Below, piece by piece: positions 35,602 through 43,883 of a stretch of 64,000 nt of DNA (its first letter is position 1; the number at the start of each line of letters is the position of its first letter). The translations under genes and the position numbers were made by a program. Source of the DNA: Spirosoma taeanense. GTDB lineage: Bacteria > Bacteroidota > Bacteroidia > Cytophagales > Spirosomataceae. The notes under the pieces are model-generated. The model saw only the letters and a list, made by a program, of their open reading frames with translations, was not told where the DNA came from and ran no database searches. Location of the stretch: contig NZ_CP053435.1 of assembly GCF_013127955.1 (NCBI RefSeq), forward strand, positions 1,674,001 to 1,738,000. The letters are read 5' to 3'.

Positions 35602-37104
35602 TTAAACAGGTTTCTCATCTTCTGCCGGAACTGCCCCCGATTTCAGTTCCGATAATTCTTTCGCTACGGTCAGGCCGCGTTTGCGGCCTTCTTCGAGCAG
35701 CAGGGGGTAAGCCGCATCGAGGGTATTGGCAACCAGACCATCCAGGATGGCTTCGCGCATGACAGCCTTAAGCTCGCCGACTTCTTTTGAGGGCGGCAAG
35801 TTAAAGGTTTCCATGATCAGTTCACCCGTAATGACCGGCTGGAAGTTACGCAGCTTGTCGCGCTCCTCCAGATCATGCAGCTTGCGTTCGACGCGGTCGA
35901 AGTTTCGCAGGTGTTTCTGCACTTTCTCGTAGTTCTTCGACGTAATGTCGGCGCGGCAAAGGGCCATCAATCCATCCAGGTCATCGCCCGCGTCGACCAG
36001 CAGCCGGCGCAGGGCCGAGTCCGTGATCTGCTCTTTGGTCAGGGCAATGGGCCGCAGGTGCAGCCGGACGAGTTTTTGCACGAAGCGCATGTGTTCATGC
36101 AGCGGCAGCTTCATCGTCCGAAAAATGCCCGGAACCCACCGCGCTCCTAAATCCTCGTGGCCGTGAAACGTCCAGCCCACTTTCTGATCAAAGCGTTTGG
36201 TGGCGGGTTTGGCAATGTCGTGCAGCAAGGCCGCCCAGCGTAGCCAGAGCTCGTTTTCGAGCAGGGCAGGCGACGTATCGGTCCGGTTGGCGATATTGTC
36301 CAGCACCTGCAGGGTATGGTAAAAATTATCCTTGTGGCCTTTGCCCTCAATCGTCTCAACCCCTTTCAAGGCGATTAACTCGGGGAAAATCCGTTCGAGT
36401 AGACCGGCGTGGTACAGCAGCTTAAAGCCATAGGACGGAGTAGGTGACAGAATAATCTTATTGAGCTCGTCGGTCACGCGTTCCCGCGAAACGATGCTGA
36501 TGCGCTCGTTCATGCGCATGATAGCGTCGAAGGTATCCGGCTCGATGTCGAAATTGAGCTGGGAAGCAAACCGCACGGCGCGCATCATCCGCAGGGGGTC
36601 GTCGGAGAACGTTACGTCGGGGTTGAGCGGAGTGCGGATAATCTTACGTTTGAGATCCAGAATGCCATCGAAGGGATCAACCAGTTCACCAAAATCGGTC
36701 TGATTCAGGCTGATGCCCATGGCATTGATGGTGAAATCCCGTCGGTTCTGATCGTCTTCAAGGGTGCCGTCTTCCACGATGGGTTTGCGCGAGTCGCTCC
36801 GGTACGATTCCTTGCGGGCACCGACAAACTCAATTTCCCAATCCTGCGACTCATGCAGAGCCCGCAGCATGGCCGTGCCGAAGTTTGGAAAGACCGAAAC
36901 TTTCGTGCGCAGCGCCTTTCCAACAGCTTCGGCCAGGGCAATACCACTGCCGAGGCAGACCACATCGATATCTTTGGAGGGACGGCCGAGCACCAGATCG
37001 CGCACAAACCCGCCAATAACGTATGCCCGGACGCCGAGCGCGTCGGCTTCGCGGGCGATAAGCGCAAAAAGAGGGTTTTTCTGAAGCGTGTCGCTGAAAT
37101 TCAT
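35602..37104 (-). CDS. cca: CCA-adding tRNA nucleotidyltransferase with HD domain
   Basis: The enzyme adds or repairs the 3'-CCA of tRNA. The class II nucleotidyltransferase core is visible at ~30-50 (GGFVRDLVLGRPSKDIDVV, with the GG and DxD motifs). The neck and tRNA-binding region follow, and an HD-type phosphohydrolase segment contains WAALLHDIAKP. Length is 500 residues, as in HD-containing members. It starts at ATG 37104. A small two-helix membrane protein follows 4 bp downstream on the same strand. A shadow frame runs on the opposite strand across this gene. Confidence 0.95.
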   Translation of the reverse strand: MNFSDTLQKNPLFALIAREADALGVRAYVIGGFVRDLVLGRPSKDIDVVCLGSGIALAEAVGKALRTKVSVFPNFGTAMLRALHESQDWEIEFVGARKESYRSDSRKPIVEDGTLEDDQNRRDFTINAMGISLNQTDFGELVDPFDGILDLKRKIIRTPLNPDVTFSDDPLRMMRAVRFASQLNFDIEPDTFDAIMRMNERISIVSRERVTDELNKIILSPTPSYGFKLLYHAGLLERIFPELIALKGVETIEGKGHKDNFYHTLQVLDNIANRTDTSPALLENELWLRWAALLHDIAKPATKRFDQKVGWTFHGHEDLGARWVPGIFRTMKLPLHEHMRFVQKLVRLHLRPIALTKEQITDSALRRLLVDAGDDLDGLMALCRADITSKNYEKVQKHLRNFDRVERKLHDLEERDKLRNFQPVITGELIMETFNLPPSKEVGELKAVMREAILDGLVANTLDAAYPLLLEEGRKRGLTVAKELSELKSGAVPAEDEKPV

Positions 37105-37167
37105 GCGTAATACCTGTCCTGTATGCGTCGGCTATCCGTTGGTGACGACCGCCGACGAATTCATGAC

Positions 37168-37722
37168 TTATTTTCTGATAAAACTAACTTCGCCATTCGC
37201 GCCCAGGCGCATGATGCGCGGCCGTCTGGGCATACCCGGCAACTGGCCAAACCGCCCCTTTACTACGGCTTCGGCGGCTGGCGGCAGCGTCAGCGATTCG
37301 AACGGAATGGTCAGAAGACCCCGGCCGAAGCCACCAATCAGGCGCTGTATTTCCGCGTTGAGCGATCGCCGGACGGCAACCGCACCCGTTACGTCGGTAC
37401 TGGCCGGGTCGTTTGCCGACCATAAATCGCCGGCGATGTTTTTGCCCTGGTCGTAAACGACCGTGAGCGGGTTTTCGGCGAACTCAACCAGGTCATAGGC
37501 CACATCCGGTAGCCTGGCTACATATAGTACCAGTTGTTCGGTGTTCTGAATCAGGACAGTTGGGAACAGACCAGCCGACATACTCGCTCGCAACGTCAGC
37601 AGGGTTTCAACGGCTGCGTCGTTAATCGGGTCGGCCGCTACCGACCAGCCGGTTTCGTCGGCCAAGGCGATGAGCTGGCCCTGCCGAAGTTGATAAGCGA
37701 TGTCGCGGATGCTTGGGTTCAT
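37168..37722 (-). CDS. YrdC/Sua5-like paralogue with a degenerate active site
   Basis: The 184-residue protein from ATG 37722 aligns along its length with TsaC/YrdC, the threonylcarbamoyl-AMP synthase for tRNA t6A. ALADETGWSVAADP corresponds to the AYPTEAVFGVGCDP strand of E. coli, and TEQL and AVAVR align with later motifs. Several key residues are changed: the Lys-x-Arg of the ATP-binding helix is Arg-x-Ser (TLRASM), and the STSAN motif is replaced by TIPFE. This suggests an inactive or re-purposed paralogue rather than the t6A enzyme. The genuine synthase is presumably elsewhere. A GTG at 37737 is a less likely start. Confidence 0.75.
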   Translation of the reverse strand: MNPSIRDIAYQLRQGQLIALADETGWSVAADPINDAAVETLLTLRASMSAGLFPTVLIQNTEQLVLYVARLPDVAYDLVEFAENPLTVVYDQGKNIAGDLWSANDPASTDVTGAVAVRRSLNAEIQRLIGGFGRGLLTIPFESLTLPPAAEAVVKGRFGQLPGMPRRPRIMRLGANGEVSFIRK

Positions 37723-37836
37723 GGTGTAATAAACCACAAAGATACGGCGCGGTTTGGTTTTGTGGCCTACAATCGGTCGGTTGAGTAGTCAGGTCAGGCA
37801 CGAAGGCTTTTAAGGCTGAACTAAATTCAACAGACA

Positions 37837-38547
37837 ATGAAAGCAGGATGGATCGTTTTGCTGTTTGCCGCGAGCGTAGGACTCGCGTTACGACCGGTGA
37901 AAACCGATCTGGACGGAGCCTGGAGGGCAACCGGCGCATCGGGCAGTGCGGTTGTGCTGACTATCATGGACAATTACCTGATGCAGACAACCTATGAGCC
38001 GAACCGCTTTATCGGTACGCGGGGTGGTGTCTGCCAGCGCACCGGCGATAAATTAAACCTGACGGTTGAGTTTGACTCGCAGGACAGCAGCCGCGTCGGG
38101 CAAACGGAATCATACCAGGTTACCCGGCAAAACGGCCAGTTGATTCTGCAAGGCCCGGCCGGCAATCGAACCTTCAGCCGACTCGACGAGCCTACGTCCC
38201 AGATGCCCCTGGCGGGTCTATGGCGAATAACCGGCCGCGCCAACGATGCCGGACAGCTATCGCCAATGCAGCGTGGGCCACGCAAAACGCTCAAACTACT
38301 AACCGGCGGCCGGTTTCAGTGGGTCGCGATCAATCCGCAGGCGAAACAGTTTTCCGGAACGGGCGGGGGAACGTACGTGCTGAAAGATGGTCAGTACGCC
38401 GAAACGATTGATTTCTTTTCCCGCGACAATAGCCGCGTTGGGCGTTCGCTGACGTTCAACGCCGAGGTTAACGGCAGCGAGTGGCATCATACCGGACAAA
38501 GTTCAACGGGCAGTCCGGTGAATGAAATCTGGAGCCGTGAGCAATAG
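37837..38547 (+). CDS. secreted protein with two tandem lipocalin-like repeats
   Basis: A signal peptide (MKAGWIVLLFAASVGLA) is followed by two similar halves of about 105 residues. Each has an initial W-R-TG strand (AWRATG / LWRITG), a GTxGG turn, and an SRVG..S/E.Y.V strand (SSRVGQTESYQV; NSRVGRSLTFNA). This matches an internally duplicated, lipocalin-like small barrel of unknown function. Length is 236 residues. Its stop and that of the convergent PhzF gene are only 2 bp apart, so no terminator fits between them. Confidence 0.65.
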   Translation: MKAGWIVLLFAASVGLALRPVKTDLDGAWRATGASGSAVVLTIMDNYLMQTTYEPNRFIGTRGGVCQRTGDKLNLTVEFDSQDSSRVGQTESYQVTRQNGQLILQGPAGNRTFSRLDEPTSQMPLAGLWRITGRANDAGQLSPMQRGPRKTLKLLTGGRFQWVAINPQAKQFSGTGGGTYVLKDGQYAETIDFFSRDNSRVGRSLTFNAEVNGSEWHHTGQSSTGSPVNEIWSREQ

Positions 38548-38549
38548 TT

Positions 38550-39449
38550 TCAGGCTGTCCATAACCCCGTTGCCACTGGCTGCACCCGGCCGCCAATCCG
38601 AAGCTGGTAACGCCCATCGGGACCAAGCCGCCCATCGTGATAAAGCAGGGATGGACGCGGAATGGCATACCCCTGTTCGACGCGTAACTGCAGTTCGGTC
38701 GAGTCCAGTACGCGGTGTTTCAGCAGGTAAGCTAACAGACAACCGTTCGCGCTGCCCGTGGCCGAATCCTCCAGAACAGTAGCGTTCATGGGGTAGAACA
38801 TCCGGCAGTTCAGGTCGTGCTGCGGCTCGTAGGTTTCCGTCGTGAAGACCAGACAGCCTAGCCGGTTCGTGCCAACATGGCGGTCGTGGTGCTTCAGAAA
38901 ATCCAGGAATTTTCCCGCGTCTGGCTGGAGCGTATTCAGAATCGCACGACTCTGTACCGGCACGATCTGAAACATGATTCCTGTCGATACTTCCTCAACC
39001 GGGAGGTTCATCATCAGGTTGCCAGGCTGAATGCCCAGAAAGTCGGCGACATCGGCATGGGCATATGTCTGCCCGAAGGTGGGCTGCTTCTGTTCCATCC
39101 ACAGGACGCCATCTTCGCCAAAATCAACCGGAATGTTGCCAACACCAAGTTTCAGCACAATCTGCCTGGGGGACGTTTTCAGCAGAGCCTCCCGAATCAC
39201 GTAGGCGGTGCCGAGCGTGGGATGACCAGCAAACGGCAGTTCCTGATCGGGCGTGAAGATGCGCACTGCCACGGCGGTGTCCTGTAGAGTCCGGCGGTCA
39301 ACGAACGTTGTTTCGGCGAAGTTTATTTCGCGGGCAATGGCCAGCATCTGTTCGCTGGTCAGCTCGCCGTCGTGTTCAACTACGGCGAGTTGGTTGCCCT
39401 GATATTTTGCTTCGGCGAAGACGTCAACAAGGTGAAAGGGAAATTGCAT
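38550..39449 (-). CDS. PhzF-family isomerase/epimerase-like protein
   Basis: This is a PhzF-fold protein, named after the phenazine-pathway isomerase but widespread and mostly of unknown substrate. The catalytic Glu46 is in NFAETTFV; GSANGCLLAYLL and ARIFTPDQELPFAGHPTLG-type motifs are also present. ATG 39449 gives 299 residues and starts with the characteristic QFPFHLVDVF strand; an upstream frame to 39488 would overlap the GNAT gene. A second, distinct PhzF gene lies at 47831-48634. The other phenazine genes are absent, so phenazine synthesis is not supported. Confidence 0.88.
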   Translation of the reverse strand: MQFPFHLVDVFAEAKYQGNQLAVVEHDGELTSEQMLAIAREINFAETTFVDRRTLQDTAVAVRIFTPDQELPFAGHPTLGTAYVIREALLKTSPRQIVLKLGVGNIPVDFGEDGVLWMEQKQPTFGQTYAHADVADFLGIQPGNLMMNLPVEEVSTGIMFQIVPVQSRAILNTLQPDAGKFLDFLKHHDRHVGTNRLGCLVFTTETYEPQHDLNCRMFYPMNATVLEDSATGSANGCLLAYLLKHRVLDSTELQLRVEQGYAIPRPSLLYHDGRLGPDGRYQLRIGGRVQPVATGLWTA

Positions 39450-39466
39450 AGAATGAGAACGTTTGT

Positions 39467-39985
39467 TTACGGTCGGCGAATCTGCCACTGCCAGATCGGG
39501 CCGTCATCGGGCGAATCAAAGGCGTCGGTGAAGCTCATGCCACATCGTTTCAGCACGCGTACCGACGGATTCTCCTCCGCCAGCGTATGCGCCTGGACAA
39601 TCCTGACTGCCGGGTGTTCAAAGGCCCGCTTTATCAGGGCGTCGGCGGCTTCGGTTGCCAGGCCCTGCAGGCGGTAATTGGGATAGATTTCGTAGCCGAT
39701 TTCGACCATGCCCTGCTCGTCGGGTTTGCCTTTATACCCCCCCACGCCGGCGAGGGCGCGGTCCTGCCGGTGAATGAACAGATACAGCCACCAAGGAGCT
39801 TCGCTGGCGTCTTCCTGAAATCGATCGAAAGCGTATCGAAATGTTTCAATGTCAAATTCGCTCAACACTTCCGGAACGCTGATGTTCAGGTGGTGACCAA
39901 GCTGCGCCGACCCGGCAAAAAGAGCCTCATATATGGGCTGATCGGGTGGCAGAAGTAGTAAGCGGGGTGTGGTAATTGGCAACAT
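39467..39985 (-). CDS. GNAT-family N-acetyltransferase
   Basis: The 172-residue enzyme has the GNAT fold. Helix 1 is near DIETFRYAFDRF, the core strand is VEIGYEIYPNY, and the acetyl-CoA loop is RLQGLATEAADALIKRAF. It ends in an ENPSVRVLKRCGM helix and final strand. The motif order resembles the RimJ/RimL group, which acetylate ribosomal proteins or antibiotics, but no substrate can be named. The PhzF gene follows 17 bp downstream on the same strand. Confidence 0.85.
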   Translation of the reverse strand: MLPITTPRLLLLPPDQPIYEALFAGSAQLGHHLNISVPEVLSEFDIETFRYAFDRFQEDASEAPWWLYLFIHRQDRALAGVGGYKGKPDEQGMVEIGYEIYPNYRLQGLATEAADALIKRAFEHPAVRIVQAHTLAEENPSVRVLKRCGMSFTDAFDSPDDGPIWQWQIRRP

Positions 39986-40104
39986 ACGGGCAATAATTGG
40001 CCCGAAGATGCGAAGAAATAGGAATCACCTGTCAGGTCGCAATCCGTAAAATGAAAAACTTGTCCCGTTAAATGCCAGCGAGACAGGCAAAATACCGATA
40101 AGAG

Positions 40105-40153
40105 AAATGAGAAACAGAAAGCCGGGTTCAACCCGGCTTTCTGTTTCTCATTT
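40105..40153. terminator. 24-bp perfect hairpin overlapping the end of the glucosidase gene
   Basis: Arms 40105-40128 and 40130-40153 are exact reverse complements with a 1-nt centre, giving a stem of up to 24 bp. The right arm covers the stop codon (40148-40150) of the glucosidase gene, which ends on the minus strand here. On the minus transcript, AAAG/CTTT ends give a U-rich 3' side, so it looks like its terminator. Confidence 0.75.
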
Positions 40154-42823
40154 ACCGGCACTTACGCCAATGGTTTCGGTCTGGTACTTATAGAGGTACT
40201 CGATCAGATCGGCCACCAGGCCAGTCCAGCCCGTCTGGTGACTCGCCCCCAGGCCAGTCCCCACGTCGCCGTGGAAATACTCGTAGAACAGATACAGGTC
40301 TTTGAAGTGCGGGTCATTCTGCATTTTCTCGTCGTTGCCGTAAGCTGCTATCCGGCCGCTGAAGTCGCGCCGGAAAATATTGATAAGCCGTTCGGTCACC
40401 TGCATGGTGGCTTCCTTTACGCTCATAACCTGCCCTGAATGCGTGGGGTACTCAACTTCAAAGTCGTCGCCGTAGTATTTATAGAACTTCAACAGGGAGT
40501 CAATCAGCAGAAAGTTTACCGGGAACCAGATTGGCCCGCGCCAGTTGGAGTTGCCGCCAAACATGCTCATTTCCGATTCGGCCGCTACGTAACGCACCTG
40601 AAAAATTTCACTGTTCAGCTCAAACTGATAAGGCGTCTTTTCGTGGTATTTCGACAGCGCCCGAATGCCGTAGTCGGACAGAAACTCGGTTTCGTCGAAC
40701 ATCCGTTTCAGGATCATCTTCATCCGGTGGCCGCGCAGCAGACTCAGCAGGTGAGTTTCGCCCTTGCCCGGCTCGTGCCAGCGCGAAATGAGCGAAGCGA
40801 GATCGGGCCGGTTGGTCAGCACCCATTCCACGCGCCGTTTGAAGTCGGGCAGTTTGGAGAGCAGTTCTTCGTCCAGAATTTCAACGGCGAACAGCGGAAT
40901 GAGCCCAACCATCGACCGGATCTTAAGCAGCCGGGCGTTGTTATCGGGCGTGTGCAGTACGTCGTAATAGAACTGGTCAACCTCATCCCAGAGGCTGATG
41001 TTCTGCTTGCCGAGGTTGTTCATGGCCGATGCAATATGCAGGAAGTGCTCGAAGAACTTGCTGGCCATGTCCTGGTAGCTCGGTCGCGTCAGCGAAATCT
41101 CGCAGGCGATGCGCAGCATGTTCAGGGTATACATGGCCATCCAGCCCGTCCCGTCGGCCTGCTCAATACGTCCGCCCATGGGCAGTGGCTGGCTCCGGTC
41201 GAAGACCCCGATGTTATCCAGCCCCAGGAAGCCCCCGCCGAAAATATTATTGCCTTCAACGTCTTTCCGGTTGACCCACCACGTAAAATTCAGCAGGAGT
41301 TTATGGAATACCCGCTCCAGAAACGCTACGTCGCCGACGCCGTTCAGCTCTTTATCAATCTCGTATACCTTCCACGTTGCCCAGGCGTGGACGGGCGGGT
41401 TTACGTCGCTAAAATTCCATTCGTAAGCCGGAATCTGGCCGTTGGGGTGCATGTAATACTCGCGCAGAATAACCGCCAGCTGCCGTTTGGCGAAATTTGG
41501 GTCGAGTCGAGCGAGCGTCAGCGTATGGAAGGCCAGGTCCCAGGCCGCAAACCAGGGATACTCCCACTTGTCGGGCATGGACAGGATATTCGCCGTGTAC
41601 ATATGTCGCCAGGACTCGTTGCGGGCGTAAACGCGCCCCTGAAACGGCACTGGCATCTTGGGGTCGCCCTTGAGCCATTCGTTGACGTTGTAGTAATAAA
41701 ACTGCTTGCTCCAGAGCATACCGGCGTAAGCCTGTCGCTGAATCGCCAGCAGCTCGGGGTCGGTTACGTTTTTCTGCAGATTGGCGTAAAAGGCGTTGGC
41801 TTCGTCCAGCCGCTGCTTGTAAATCGCATCAAAGTCATCGAAGGGTTGTGCCAGCGTGGTCTGGTCGCTGAACCGCAGCCGGATCGTGACGCTGCCGCCC
41901 GCCGGAACCACGCGCGTGTACTGCGCAGCCGCCCTAGTGCCGATTTGATTGGGGTTTATAAATCCTTTCTTGCCCCCCGACGTGATGAAGTTATTAATGC
42001 CATCTTTTGGATAGGCCGTTGAGTTGGGGCGGCCGTAGAGCCGTTCGGTGTTGGTGTCGTTATCGCAGAACAGCAGCGCGTCGGCGTCTTCGCAGTAGAG
42101 CTTGTATTTGCCCAGCAGTTTATGATTGACTTCGATCTGGTTGTTGGCAATGCCGTTGAGCATCGGCCGCGCGTTGTACTGCTCATAGCCCCATGACCAC
42201 GTATTGCGGAACCAGATGGTCGGCAGCAGGGTCAGAGGGGCGTCAACAGCCGCCCGGTTATGGGCCGTTACGCTCACCAGCCAGTCGTTCTGATCGGCTT
42301 TGGCGTACTCGATGAAGATGTCGAAATACTCGTCCTGATCAAAAATGCCCGTATCCATGAGTTCGAACTCCGGCTGCTGGCGGTTTCTGCGTCCGCTCTC
42401 GATAACCAGCCGGTTGTAGGGGTACTCCTGCTGCGGATACTTATAGAGCATTTTCATGTACGAATGGGTGGGGGTGCTGTCCAGGTAATAATACAGCTCC
42501 TTAACGTCCTCGCCATGATTGCCTTCCGGACCCGAAAGGCCGAATAAGCGCTCCTTGATGATATTATCCTTATGATTCCAGAACCCCAGGGCGAAGCAAA
42601 TATGCCCTTTGTTGTCGGAAATACCGCCAATGCCTTCTTCGCCCCAGCGATAGGCGCGCGAGCGGGCCATGTCATGGGTGACGTAGTTCCAGGCATCGCC
42701 GTAAGGACTATAGTCCTCACGAACAGTACCCCAGGCCCGATCCGACAGATAGGGACCCCATTTTTTCCAACCTTTATTATCGGCTCGTTCGTAGATGCGT
42801 TCTCGTTCGGCTATAACTGTCAT
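40148..42823 (-). CDS. GH63-like glucosidase
   Basis: This is an 891-residue soluble alpha-glucosidase-type protein of the GH63 (mannosyl-oligosaccharide glucosidase-like) bacterial group. Features include the N-terminal DRAWGTVREDYSPYGDAWNYV, mid-protein WFAAWDLAFHTL and DVNPPVHAWATWK, and the C-terminal NWRGPIWFPVNFLLID and LGASHQTGWTGLVADLI motifs seen in family members. A signal peptide is absent, so it is cytosolic. Likely substrates are alpha-linked glucosides or glucosylglycerate, but I cannot choose. It is monocistronic, divergent from a lipoprotein gene and ended by a 24-bp hairpin that overlaps its stop. Confidence 0.88.
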   Translation of the reverse strand: MTVIAERERIYERADNKGWKKWGPYLSDRAWGTVREDYSPYGDAWNYVTHDMARSRAYRWGEEGIGGISDNKGHICFALGFWNHKDNIIKERLFGLSGPEGNHGEDVKELYYYLDSTPTHSYMKMLYKYPQQEYPYNRLVIESGRRNRQQPEFELMDTGIFDQDEYFDIFIEYAKADQNDWLVSVTAHNRAAVDAPLTLLPTIWFRNTWSWGYEQYNARPMLNGIANNQIEVNHKLLGKYKLYCEDADALLFCDNDTNTERLYGRPNSTAYPKDGINNFITSGGKKGFINPNQIGTRAAAQYTRVVPAGGSVTIRLRFSDQTTLAQPFDDFDAIYKQRLDEANAFYANLQKNVTDPELLAIQRQAYAGMLWSKQFYYYNVNEWLKGDPKMPVPFQGRVYARNESWRHMYTANILSMPDKWEYPWFAAWDLAFHTLTLARLDPNFAKRQLAVILREYYMHPNGQIPAYEWNFSDVNPPVHAWATWKVYEIDKELNGVGDVAFLERVFHKLLLNFTWWVNRKDVEGNNIFGGGFLGLDNIGVFDRSQPLPMGGRIEQADGTGWMAMYTLNMLRIACEISLTRPSYQDMASKFFEHFLHIASAMNNLGKQNISLWDEVDQFYYDVLHTPDNNARLLKIRSMVGLIPLFAVEILDEELLSKLPDFKRRVEWVLTNRPDLASLISRWHEPGKGETHLLSLLRGHRMKMILKRMFDETEFLSDYGIRALSKYHEKTPYQFELNSEIFQVRYVAAESEMSMFGGNSNWRGPIWFPVNFLLIDSLLKFYKYYGDDFEVEYPTHSGQVMSVKEATMQVTERLINIFRRDFSGRIAAYGNDEKMQNDPHFKDLYLFYEYFHGDVGTGLGASHQTGWTGLVADLIEYLYKYQTETIGVSAGK

Positions 42824-43024
42824 TCTGGTAGTAATCTAGTCGGTGGGTGCTGATTTACAGATAAAACCAGCACCAAAGATAGTATGCATGCAGAGTAATT
42901 GCATGGAGAGTCCGGTCTGATTTTGGCGCACTTGTAAGGTATGTTGCAGTAAACCAATAGGATATAGTACTTGTTCGGGCCAGGCTGCCAGATTCGACTA
43001 AGTGGTAGTAAAATATGGTGAGCG

Positions 43025-43055
43025 GTTGAGAAAACCGCCTGACTCTTTAAATTTG
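43025..43055 (+). promoter_or_regulatory. near-consensus Bacteroidota promoter for the lipoprotein gene
   Basis: GTTG (43025-43028) is followed after 19 bp by TAAATTTG (43048-43055), close to TTTG-N19-TAnnTTTG. The first ATG is at 43073, giving a short leader. A small hairpin (43022-43027 with 43033-43038) overlaps the -33 region. Confidence 0.6.
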
Positions 43056-43072
43056 ATAGCTTTTATAAAATC

Positions 43073-43873
43073 ATGGCCGTTATGCAATTGTTTAGTCGGT
43101 TTATACTATACGTAGCGTTGTTAGTTGTAGTTATGGCCTGCGGAGCGCTTCCAGCCGAAACCCCGTCACCAGCCGACACATTAGTAACGCGCAATCCCAG
43201 CATGGACCCCAAAGGGGATATAACCGGGTTTGTTACGCTGCATGACGAATTTGGCGTCCCGAAACCCGATAACGCGGGTATGATCGTATCGCTGGAAGGT
43301 GAACGCACTGCTTTTCCTGCCTCTACCCGACCCGAAGGACGGTTTGTAATTGGGAATGTTTTTGCTGGTAAATATAACCTAAGTTATAATAAAAATAATT
43401 ATGGTAACTATAAGTTAATAAATATTTCTCACTCCGGTGGTTTAATGTCGACTATTGCTGAGCCTGTAAGCATCTGGGAGACGCCTAAAACGAAAATAGC
43501 TGACCTGGGTGTTAGCGTCAAGGGTTTGTCGTTAACATTCACTGGTATGGCAACACCTATCCAGCCGACTGGCACAAGCATAGATCATCAGCGCCGGGTG
43601 CGGCTTTTTTTCGGTCGCGATGAGAAAATAACCTTCCAGCGGTACGTAAGCTCCTTCAATCAGAGCCCTGTACCGCCGGGTGGTTCAGGAAACTTTACGG
43701 TTCAGCTATCGGCTGATGATCTGCTGGAGTTCAAACCGGGCGAGCGTGTTTATGTGGTCGCCTACGGCATCACGGCCATTGAAAACGCCTATGTCGATCC
43801 TGATTCGAAGTTGAAAATCTATTCGGGCGTAAACCCCGAGCCGTCTAATGTGGTGAGTTTTTTGCTGCCGTAA
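43073..43873 (+). CDS. lipoprotein with carboxypeptidase-regulatory-like domain
   Basis: The hydrophobic leader ends in VVMAC, a lipobox-like site with Cys ~23, so the protein is probably lipid-anchored and secreted. Residues ~45-110 (GDITGFVTLHDEFGVPKPDNAGMIVSLEG) form an Ig-like carboxypeptidase-regulatory fold. The rest is beta-rich with no named domain. A stretch around 43375-43430 is unusually AT-rich and encodes an Asn/Lys/Tyr-rich segment. Length is 266 residues, with ATG 43073 or 43082. No catalytic motif is seen. Confidence 0.65.
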   Translation: MAVMQLFSRFILYVALLVVVMACGALPAETPSPADTLVTRNPSMDPKGDITGFVTLHDEFGVPKPDNAGMIVSLEGERTAFPASTRPEGRFVIGNVFAGKYNLSYNKNNYGNYKLINISHSGGLMSTIAEPVSIWETPKTKIADLGVSVKGLSLTFTGMATPIQPTGTSIDHQRRVRLFFGRDEKITFQRYVSSFNQSPVPPGGSGNFTVQLSADDLLEFKPGERVYVVAYGITAIENAYVDPDSKLKIYSGVNPEPSNVVSFLLP

Positions 43874-43883
43874 GTCGGGCTGT

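Noticed and set aside
37837..38547. Start-to-end overlap with the PhzF gene as evidence of a fused gene
   Set aside because: The genes are on opposite strands and converge, with 2 bp between stop codons; this is only close packing.
38550..39449. Phenazine biosynthesis suggested by PhzF-family names
   Set aside because: No phzA-E or related genes are present; two PhzF proteins occur but the family is widespread outside phenazine pathways.
40439..42022. 527-residue plus-strand frame within the glucosidase gene
   Set aside because: It is antisense to a long, well-supported GH63 enzyme and has a low-complexity, Gln/Arg-rich composition typical of a shadow frame.
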